DNA from: Vandiemenella viatica
Lineage: Eukaryota; Arthropoda; Insecta; Orthoptera; Morabidae
DNA: 64,000 nucleotides
Assembly (NCBI GenBank): GCA_031002005.1
Contig: CM061920.1
Span: forward strand, 106,761,447-106,825,446
Direction of reading: 5' to 3'
This document shows positions 55,960-64,000 of the stretch, piece after piece. Positions within the stretch are counted from its first letter, which is position 1. Every line of letters begins with the position of its first letter. A model generated the notes under the pieces. The model did not search any database, had not been told where the DNA came from, and saw only the letters and a program-made list of their open reading frames with translations. A program made the translations under genes and the position numbers.

Positions 55960-56260
55960 TTGCTGCCAGATTACATTTTCTGCTGACGACGAGCTTTCGG
56001 CGACTTGCAATGCCGCCATCATCAGGTCCGTTGTATCTAAAGGAACAACAAGAACTGAACCGAATAGCGAACCAGGATCGTTGTCGACGTCTGATTGGCT
56101 GACTCCAATGACGTAACCATACCGTGATTGTGATTGGTCGGTTGCGAAACCAGGTGTAGATATACACCAGCGTTGTACTGACAGTTGGCTCCACAGCGTA
56201 AACCAAAGCCAAGGTTGTTATAAATGGAAGGAAGATGGAATACACACATCAATGTTCGCA
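55960..56260 (-). repeat. Possible Penelope-like 3' terminal region
   Basis: The minus strand reads CTGATGATGGCGGCATTGC and AAGTCGCCGAAAGCTCGTC, preceded by CCAATCA boxes. GATGATGGC...GCCGAAA blocks are typical downstream of Penelope-like ORFs. No coding part is attached. Confidence 0.3.
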
Positions 56261-56729
56261 AAACGTCAATGTTCAAATTGCATCACCGTTATTCTACCAC
56301 TATTAATCATGATGTTTAATCTCGAGAATCCGTAGGGAGCCAAGCGATATTCTGATTGGCTGACTACAATAACTGTTCTCATAGCGTCATCGTTCACATT
56401 ATTCTCACACAGAAATATCCCAAAAACATGAATCGTGGCGGGTCGGGATGTGACCACATCTTTCCTCCTGCCATATGTCTCACCTCTCACAAGATTAAGG
56501 CTTATGCCGAAATATTATGCATTTGTGTTTATTTTTTGTGTCTTTACGTGTTCGTCTCACCCACCTGCCTTCATATGTGGTAAGTGATGAGTATCTGTCT
56601 TCCCCCCCCCCCTCATCCTAAAGTAAAAGAATGGCAATGCAAGCTGGGGGAAGGGGGAGGCCAAGAGTGGGGAAGGTTAGAAGATTCCTTGCAGCTTTAA
56701 GTTCAGCTATATCGCAAAGGCTAATTCCA

Positions 56730-57215
56730 CAGTGGACAATGAAAGGTTAACAGAACATATCCACCACTACAAATCAAATAACATGGGCAAGTCTGCCACT
56801 TCACATAATTTCTTTACAATCAGTCATGTATTCAACCTCAAAATATTAAACTTCTTTCAAACAAAGACTGGTGGTGGCCAAAGTGGATGAAAGAGTCATT
56901 AGATACTGCTGAATACCCTAATAACATCAATGAGCACAGCAGCCTCAAGATTCACAAAGCATGTCACGCCTTGCTCTTAAGAGAAGAACACATACCGCAA
57001 CACTCACTGATCCATTCATCAGTGTGACAATCCTAATTAATAGAACCGATCAAACGTTTCATAACACTGAACGTCTGAGATGGGGAGTTAGTTCTATTTA
57101 GTACAGCTTGTGAAACACATTGCAGTGAAGTTCTGCCCTGTAAGAAGGCTGAAACGGGTTGCCCGAAACATCAGTGTTTATTACTACATTGCAGCACCAC
57201 TCAGCGAGTGTAGAA
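56730..57215 (+). pseudogene. Penelope-like element fragment (GIY-YIG C-terminus, 3' end)
   Basis: The plus strand, with shifts, reads RLTEHIHHYKSNNMGKSATS, HNFFTISHVFNLKILNF, then MKESL(E/D)..YPNNINEHSSL. This is the C-terminal side of the GIY-YIG endonuclease and the following conserved ESLEI..HPNN segment. It is followed by GGCTGAAACGGGTTGCCCGA and AACATCAGTGTTTATTACTA, an end-type sequence of these elements. Confidence 0.5.
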
Positions 57216-57613
57216 ACTATTTACTATGGCCATGGAAGCTTCAATTGAAAGATTTGTTATATATCAAAACTGTTAAAATGCTCTTATGAACAAGAGCATA
57301 AATTAAAATTTTTAACTTTTCACTGTTTTACTCAGAATTTATTAATGTTGTAATTATGGCATCAAATAAAATACAATATCTATTTCATTATTCTGTTTAC
57401 GAAATATGTATTTATTAAGCAAGTACAGAAGACAAACACATTTTGCACTAGTGTGTGCAGACTATCACAGAACTTCCTCAAGATTAGATGACCTATTTAG
57501 GCTATGAACTCTTCAAATGACTGAGACTGAAGCAGTTTCTTAATATCATTTCAATCTCAGGAAAATGACTGGTCAGTGTTTAAGGCTGATGTGGGGTTTC
57601 CTAGAGTACCTAC

Positions 57614-57867
57614 CTTGAAGACCCAGGAACCTGTCTGTGGCCGGTATTCAAGGAAACGGGCATTCATACGAGCACAAACACGGCGCAGTTTCTCTTCAAA
57701 TCCAAGAGCCACAAGAGTGTCTGGATCACGGATAAGCTCATGATTTGATTTGTCCTGTGGCCAAACACGATCTAATGTCACTTGCGCACGTCGGTTCAGT
57801 CCTTCACCCACTGGAGGCTTACGGCTGTCATCTGGATATAGCAACACCTCCTTATGACGAAAGTGCA
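57614..57867 (-). CDS. Nup98-96: Exon of Nup98-Nup96 (autoproteolytic domain)
   Basis: 84 complete codons plus 2 nt are bounded by a 3' splice site (TTACTTTCAG, phase 1) and a 5' splice site (AAG then GTAGGTACT, phase 0). HFRHKEVLLYPDDSRKPPVG, EGLNRRAQVTLDRVWPQDKS, EEKLRRVCARMNARFLEYRP and QTGSWVFK match the C-terminal autoproteolytic domain of the Nup98-96 precursor. This nuclear-pore protein cleaves itself at HF-S, which should lie at the start of the next exon. That exon and the neighbouring upstream one are not visible in the window. The exon is fully open, under evident constraint, and is the only convincing host gene piece here. Confidence 0.9.
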
Positions 57868-58490
57868 CTGAAAGTAAGGTAATAGTAAAAGTTTTAGATT
57901 TTAAAAAATCAGTTTCCAAAATCTACACTAAAACTGAACTTTATACATATTATTCATACAAATCTTAATGTGGTTTAATTGCTGTTTACATACTGCTATA
58001 TACATGGTAAAGTTTACTTTATTATGAAGTACCATCAGTAATAAATTGAACTGCAGGACTATTTCAACTCACAGTCATTAATAGGAGAAAGATTCAGACA
58101 CACAGCTAATAACAGAAAGGGTGACATATAGTTTTAGTGCTGATACATCTGATATCACAAAGCACATGATGGTTTTAATCTTAATTGAAGTCAACAATAA
58201 AATGGCCATAGAAGAAAAAATATCACATAGCACTCTGCAAGGTATCCACAAAATTTATATTCAATATTACAAAGGCATATTGTCTTATGACATATGTTCA
58301 AATATGGAATAAGAAACGTCAGATAAGAACATTGCAATAAAACTCAGGAAAATAAGAACTAAGGACAGAAAAGTTGTAACAAATGTGGAAGATGATTAGC
58401 ATTAAGTAATAAACTACCAGAGAAAGCAAAAATTTGAATATGTGGACACTGCAAGAGATGATTTTTTCATACTGCTTAATTTCATAACAG
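57868..58490. other. Intron sequence without recognised features
   Basis: Lies directly upstream of the nucleoporin exon on the minus strand. No element ends or coding motifs seen. Confidence 0.5.
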
Positions 58491-58870
58491 ATGGATGGAT
58501 GGATGGATGGATGGATGGATTGGGATGGATGGATGGATGGATGGATGGATGGATGGATGGATGGATGGATGGATGGATGGATGGATTGGGATGGATGGAT
58601 GGATGGATGGATTGGGATGGATGGATGGATGGATTGGGATGGATGGATGGATGGATGGATTGGGATGGATGGATGGATGGATGGATGGATGGATGGATTG
58701 GGATGGATGGATGGATTGGGATGGATGGATGGATTGGGATGGATGGATGGATGGATGGGGTGGGATGGGGTGGGATGGGTGGGATGGGGTGGATGGATGG
58801 ATGGATTGGGATGGATGGATGGATGGATGGATTGGGGATGGATGGGGATGGATGGATGGGGATGGATGTA
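58491..58870 (+). repeat. (GGAT)n microsatellite with TTGGGAT variants
   Basis: About 380 bp of ATGG/GGAT units interrupted at semi-regular spacing by GGATTGGGATGG, and later GGGGTGGGATGGGG. It is open in three frames as MDGW-type repeats, which are not genes. It abuts the 5' end of a Helitron-type repeat that itself begins with TATG/TTTG units. Confidence 0.95.
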
Positions 58871-59095
58871 TGAATGTATGTTTGTTAGTTTGTTTGTTCT
58901 TCATACAAATCCACAGTTTACAGCCGATCTCGATGAAACTTTGCACACTTATCCTTTGAAACAAGGAGAAAAATACTGTCTACATTTGGTTGAAAAATTA
59001 TCTGTATAAATTACACATGTTGTCTCATAACTTCGAAATATGGCGATAGACAGACATGTTGGATATGGTCGTCTCCGTACCGTATTTATGCGTAG

Positions 59096-59168
59096 TGGAC
59101 TGGCAGCTTAGTGGTTAAAGCGCATGCTTACGAACGTCGTGGTCTCCGGTTCAAATCTCCGTGGAGGC
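59096..59168 (+). repeat. tRNA-like block 1
   Basis: GGCAGCTTAGTGGTTAAAGC (A box) and TCTCCGGTTCAAATCTCC (B box). Part of the duplicated unit, not a functional tRNA. Confidence 0.7.
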
Positions 59169-59575
59169 TAAGATTTTTAAAAATTGTGTTTCGTCGTAAG
59201 AGTCAGGCCTGGGCCGTAGGTTATTCGGATTGAATGTTAAACTGTATATATTAGAAAGTTAGGGGTGCAATGCGAGGCAAATCGTAGGAAGTCTTGCAAT
59301 GTTGTAGGTGTACACTTTTTTCATTATAATGGTCCCTCAGGTGGTGTTCGCAGTCATGTGTGAGTGTGAACCACAGTAATTCTTCATACAAATCCACAGT
59401 TTTCATCCGATCTTGATGAAACTTTGCACATTTATCCTTAGAAACAAGGAGAAAAATACTGTCTACATTTGGTTGAAAAATTATCTGTATAAATAACACA
59501 TGTTGTCTCATAACTTCGAAATACGGCGATAGACACGTTGGATATGGTCGTCTCCGTACCAGGTTTCCGTATAGT

Positions 59576-59648
59576 GGACTGGCAGCTTAGTGGTTAAAGC
59601 GCTTGTTTACGAACATAGTGGTCTCCGGTTAAAATATCCATGAAGGCT
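59576..59648 (+). repeat. tRNA-like block 2
   Basis: Second copy with a weaker B box (CCGGTTAAAATATCC). Confidence 0.65.
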
Positions 59649-60269
59649 AAGATTTTTAAAAATTGTTTGTCATCGTAGGAGTCAGGCTTGGGCAGTAGGT
59701 TATTTGGATTGAATGTTAAACTGTAGATATTAGAAAGTTAGGGGTGCAATGCAAGGAAAATCGTAGGTAGTCTTGCAGTGTTGTAGGTGTACACTTTTTT
59801 ACGTTATAATGATCCCTCAGGTGTTGTTCGCAGTCAGTGTGTGAGTGTGAACCACAGTAATATTATTATAAATACGGAAGTAAGTCTCTATCTTTTTGTT
59901 ACATTTTGACGACTAAATGGCTATATCGTTGTGATGGAATTTTATAAGGAAATCTGTATGAAGGGCACAGGATATTTTTTCCAGTATGATTAACAGTTGT
60001 AGTCACGAAATTTTGAGACCTTATCGAATGGTGACAGAAATATGTTGGAAATTGATTCTCTTCAAGAGACAGGTTCGATGGTACAGATGATATAGTGATA
60101 GCTTTCCTGTCATATTATTCCTACTCATATTGTTTGGGACCAATCCTTCGTAAGCAACTTTCTATATTTAATTCTGGCAAAAAAGTTCTTAATCCACACG
60201 TACGAAGTCACAGGTATAGGCTACTCAACTATAAAACAATTATAGATCATTAACCCTGCTACAGCAATG

Positions 60270-60665
60270 GCAGCAACTATTGCAGACAGCTGTGGGATAT
60301 TAAAACCTACTGCTCCCTCAGTTGTGATTCCACACCATTCAATTCAATCGATCTATCCAAGGTCTCGACCCCGCAGCCTATCTCACTACAAAATATCCTC
60401 ACACCCCACCCAATAATTACTTCCCGAAGTTCATAAAGCCTCAAAATCTGGGATGCCCAAATATTGCTATTAATGGCTCTCCAACTGAACACATCTATTT
60501 CTTGGTGGACGATATCTACAATTCTTAGTCAGTCAGCGATCTCCTACATTAAAGACACACAACAATTTTTCTCCTGTCTTTCTATTGTGCCTACACCTTT
60601 CCTTTTTGACTCCATACTGGTAGTGATTCATGTTACATCCTTGTACACATTCTTGTACACCATGT
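60270..60665 (+). pseudogene. Penelope-like RT, N-terminal part
   Basis: The plus strand reads, with shifts, NGSPTEHIYFLVDDIYN, SYIKDTQQFFSCLSIVPTPF, then DSILVVIHVTSLYTFLY. This corresponds to the SPTEHIS..VD and LDVTSLYTNIPH motifs (first catalytic Asp changed to His) of Penelope-like RTs. The remainder continues at 62.5 kb, after about 1.8 kb of other sequence. Confidence 0.6.
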
Positions 60666-62485
60666 AAGAGAAAAACGTTTACCAGGGTTATGATAAACAG
60701 TTAATCATCTTAACTCCAACGGTGTATGTGCCTAAAGGAATATCGATTGTTCTTAAATTCTTGCGGCTGCCACCTAGCTTAATTAAACCCCAAACTAGGA
60801 AAGGGAGGGTTCACATTGTAATAAAAGACACTGTGGCTAAGTTCAAATCCATAGTTTCACTATATTCTTCATAAAATTTACATAAGTCCAAACAATCGAT
60901 AGGCTATGGGAAATCTGCTTCAAGTTCTTAGACTGCAAGTTATGAAAAGCAATCAGATCAGTCCAACACCGTTATAAAAATTTGAAAGTCACATTGAAGT
61001 TAAAAAGGTTCCACTGATCTACCGAAATTTTAAAATGGCTACCCCTGCCTACCATGTGGCACTACCACTGGTTCGCGACCAACCCCACACAAACCAACAA
61101 CCTCTCCACTGCAGTGGTCACCAGCCAAAAGAGTGTGAGGAGCGCCCGTCGACCATATATATAGACTCACTGTTTTCTCGACACATCACTCCGCGTTCTA
61201 AGGTCAACTGGCATAAAAACTGTCATCATGTTCCAACCTTACAAAATAGTTATTTATTTTTGGCTCACGTTACTCCTATCATTTTGAAATTTTACCAGTA
61301 GCTAGTATATGTGGTAAATGTAGATTTTGATCCTTATGAAAATTTCTGTATTTGCAACCATTTTGCTGTAAAAAATCATTTACTGTGATTCTGAAATTTG
61401 TTTATAACTCCTACAATTTCACAGTTACGAGGCTAAAATAACCTTTAATTTAGTTTTAATTGAATCCTCTTTCAATTGATACTAAACAAGCCAATTTTAG
61501 TCTACTACAGAAAAATATGAATTATGATGCAATAGCTTATTTTCGACCCTGCTAATAACTTCCTAATGGCTTTGAAACATACTTTAACAGATTCTACGTG
61601 TTCTCAAATGCCTACTGTGCTGTTTTGAAGTCGTTAGCTGTTTTCCCTGATTTATTATTAATTTTTGAAGTGAATGCCCTACTTGTTGATGTAACCCAGA
61701 AGTATAACTCGTTCAGACATAAAAAAAAAATATATATATATATATATAAAAAAAAAATCACTACTTTGTTTCATCCTAATCACAATACTGCATATCTCTT
61801 TACGAGACTTAACTGATACTTGTTTCAAATAAACAATAATATATTTTGAATATTATTTCCCCCTTGAATTTACGTGTATTACTTAAATGATTAATTTTTC
61901 CTTTGTGCCATGTGTCTGGCGTTGCTGTATAATATTTGAAAAACAACCTTTAAACAGTTCTGAGCTTTCCAAAACTTTAGTATGTGGTGAAAACAAAAAT
62001 TGCATTACTTTCTATATCCTACCAAAATATGACTTCTTGAATTTTAAAGTGTGCAATTTCGTGTTAAATTAACCATACTGGCTTTTAGCTTTTAAAGTAC
62101 TCAAACTTTTTGTATGCTTTCCTTGCTACAAAATTTATCATCTTTTGACTGTTTATTATCCCTAATATCTCAAAAAGTAAAGAAAATATTAACCTTAGTG
62201 AAATTATATTGAAATCAAATATTGCATATGCCGATGTTACGTTGTATCTTTCTACAACTGTTTAGATAGATTTAGAAATTGAATTTACTGTTTAAACTTG
62301 ATTTATTGCCTGCGTTAACTGTTTAGTTTGATTTATTTGTTGAATTAACTGTGTAAATGGCTATAAAGCTGCAGTATCATGTGGTTCACCTGAGCCCGTT
62401 ATTCTGTACACAAATTTTGCTACGCAAATTTACGAAATTCTAAGGTAGCTTACAACCAATAATCCTCAACGTACTTAGTGCCGTA
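60666..62485. other. Gap between two Penelope-like pieces
   Basis: AT-rich, no gene. A (TA)n run flanked by A runs is at 61721-61758. A TATATATAGACTCACTG block at 61158 is promoter-like but isolated. It may be an insertion that splits the Penelope-like element; no ends recognised. Confidence 0.4.
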
Positions 62486-62489
62486 GAAC

Positions 62490-63590
62490 ACATTTTCTAA
62501 ATCAGTGTCCTCCAACAGCCTCCCTACCTAATCTTTCATCACAATCCTGGCCCACCTGATACTAAACAAGAACTATTTCTCCTTGAAATGTAAAATCCAC
62601 CTTCAGATTACTGGCACTGCCAAGTGGATCTGTATGGTCCCCTCTTATTCAAACCTCCTGCTATGCCGCATGAACAGATATTTTTAGATAAAGTCTAGAT
62701 GGAATCCATTATGTGGCTGAGATTTATAGATGACATTTTTATGATCTGGAACCATGGTAAAACAACCTATTCAGCTTTCTTAACAATCTCAATGCCTCTA
62801 AAACATAATCCACATGGCCCTATTCTCACACACAGACCACTTTCCAACAGCTACATGAGCTCCTCGCTCTACACAAAACCAACCAACCTACAACAGTATC
62901 TTTATTTTGACAGTTACCATCCTTATCATACCAAAAGCTCCTCCCATAAAGCATTGACATTCACGCTAATTGTATATGCCCAGTCCTTCACATGATATTA
63001 TATTTCCCAAGCACTGATTTCCACAAATTTCCCCCTTCACAAATAACTTTCAGATAACTCATCACAACCTGTACAGCCTAACCAATCACCTTAAACTCTA
63101 AAAAACCAACCACAGTCCAGTCTTGACCATTCAGAACTTTACAACCAAATCCTTCAGTAGGATCTGATTTCCTCTACGCTGACCAGAAATGAGATTCTTC
63201 CTCCCCAAAATCCTACCATGCTTTAATAAATGCCCTAACCCCAGTCAGCTTCTAATGTGCAAAACAAAATATTTCCCATCTCATTAGACAGCTCCAAAAC
63301 TCTTTCCGTGCAACACTGTAAGAAACGCAACACACATGATGCCTTCACCAACTCTGTCAACAGGGAAAACTTTCAAATCATAAGACAGGCCACATGCAAA
63401 ACCTCCCGTGCAATACACCAGCTAATGTGCAGCCTGCTACACAGGTCTGACAACAAATCAATTCTTTCTTTTCCATCTGTGCTATCAGAGTCCTCCAAAA
63501 CTGCAAGCAGCCTATCAGAACTCAGGAGGTGGGAACTGGCCTATCAGTACAAACTGGTAAAAGAAAATCACCTGGTCTCAAGATAATTCT
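62490..63590 (+). pseudogene. Penelope-like RT C-terminal part and GIY-YIG linker
   Basis: MVPSYSNLL (shifted frame) precedes MWLRFIDDIFMIWNHG at 62711-62758, the RT catalytic box with both Asp kept. Then SSLYTKPTNLQQYLYFDSYH, PYHTKSS, and later DAFTNSVNRENFQIIRQATC, KTSRAIHQLMC (start of the GIY-YIG region). It then skips to SELRRWELAYQYKLVKEN. Frames are broken at about 62995-63250. This is typical of Penelope-like elements of arthropods. Confidence 0.7.
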
Positions 63591-63634
63591 CAACAATCTT
63601 CCTTCTTTTCTACTCGTGATTCCTACAGGATTGG

Positions 63635-63960
63635 TTAAAGCATTGGAGGCACATTGTATGTTTTACATCTTGCAGTGGAATTTGTTGCATGGGTAAGAAC
63701 CTTGGGGCTGTATATTAGGATGGAAAGACCACGTTTGTGGACTGGGAGTTTACTGAGATTAGTGGGTCTACTAAAGCATGTCCTGGGAGGTTCAGGGAGG
63801 ATTTTAGGGAGGAAGGATCTCATTTCTGGGCAGTCTAGAAGGAAGTGAGAATTGGTTGATTGATTCAAGGCCTGGAAAGTACTGAGTGACCAGGACTATG
63901 GTTGGTTTTTCAGCATTTTGGGAGTTTGGTAGGCTATGCAGGTTGCATTTGGTACATGAA
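63635..63960 (-). pseudogene. Penelope-like fragment, inverted
   Basis: The minus strand reads FLLDCPEMRSFLPKILPEPP, RTCFSRPTNLSKLPVHKRGL, ending HATNSTARCKTYNVPPM (the C-x-SRCKTC region before GIY-YIG). 63835-63945 is similar, in reverse, to 63095-63225, so it is a second, inverted copy of the same family. 63961-64000 is unassigned. Confidence 0.6.
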
Positions 63961-64000
63961 AGTTTTTTGTGAACTAAATCCGGTTGGGAGTTATTGGAAA

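Larger units (their letters stand above)
58871..60221 (+). mobile_element. Helitron/tRNA-like repeat with internal tandem duplication
   Basis: Same family as 8296-8919 in opposite orientation: it begins ATGTATGTTTGTTAGTTTGT, TTCTTCATACAAATCCACAG, and ends CACACGTACGAAGTCACAGG, TATAGGCTAC (decayed CTAG end). A unit of about 484 bp is present twice (58897-59380 and 59381-59862), each with a tRNA-like block. It continues with GACCTTATCGAATGGTGACA to the end. Confidence 0.7.

Noticed and set aside
58442..59009. Four long open frames of MDGW or HPSI repeats
   Set aside because: They are translations of the (GGAT)n microsatellite in several frames on both strands, so not genes.

Overview
This is a eukaryotic, almost certainly arthropod, chromosome window made mostly of decayed and nested transposable elements. 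The base composition is AT-rich. There are tRNA-derived SINEs, Penelope-like, CR1-like and RTE-like retroelements, hAT, mariner-type and P-like DNA transposons and Helitrons, and one intact insect-like nucleoporin exon with GT-AG borders. The SINE at 41.1-41.3 kb resembles SINEs of large-genome polyneopteran insects. That lineage is an inference from memory, not a database result.

Layout. 0-5.7 kb: a CR1-like LINE whose ORF1 carries an SGNH-esterase-like domain, a long inverted repeat, and a LINE 3' fragment. 5.8-11.5 kb: an RTE-like LINE split by a second LINE (13-bp target duplication), itself split by a non-autonomous Helitron carrying a tRNA-like block. 12-18 kb: a THAP-domain relic, an old RT fragment and a second CR1-like LINE hit by a 94-bp hAT MITE. 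18.5-20 kb: a mariner copy containing another hAT MITE. 20-26 kb: two copies of one LINE family, an LTR-like repeat and two P-like elements facing each other. 27-29 kb: a hAT element with BED finger and fold-back arms. 29-35.5 kb: a hAT transposase broken by a MITE and a P-like element, followed by a mariner-type element that contains a P-like element that contains an autonomous-derived Helitron. 36-41 kb: a second hAT interrupted by an LTR-like repeat that contains a 1.7-kb P-like element. 43-47.6 kb: a hAT with exact ends and target duplication, containing one P-like element and abutted by another. 47.6-50 kb: a LINE with a SINE inserted in it (13-bp duplication). 50-64 kb: probably intronic to a Nup98-96 gene on the minus strand, of which one 84-codon exon (57614-57867) is visible, with Penelope-like fragments, a large (GGAT)n array and a tandem Helitron/tRNA-like element.

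The most interesting system is a repeat family with CATGGAGGAAGG... inverted ends and 8-bp target duplications (seen at four copies). Its interior is built of 150-bp monomers, and the longer members keep a THAP zinc-finger start codon region near one end. I infer a P-element-superfamily lineage. A palindromic NRF-1-like motif (TGCGCATGCGC) is kept near the presumed 5' end in several copies. Nothing in the window other than the nucleoporin exon looks like a functional host gene.
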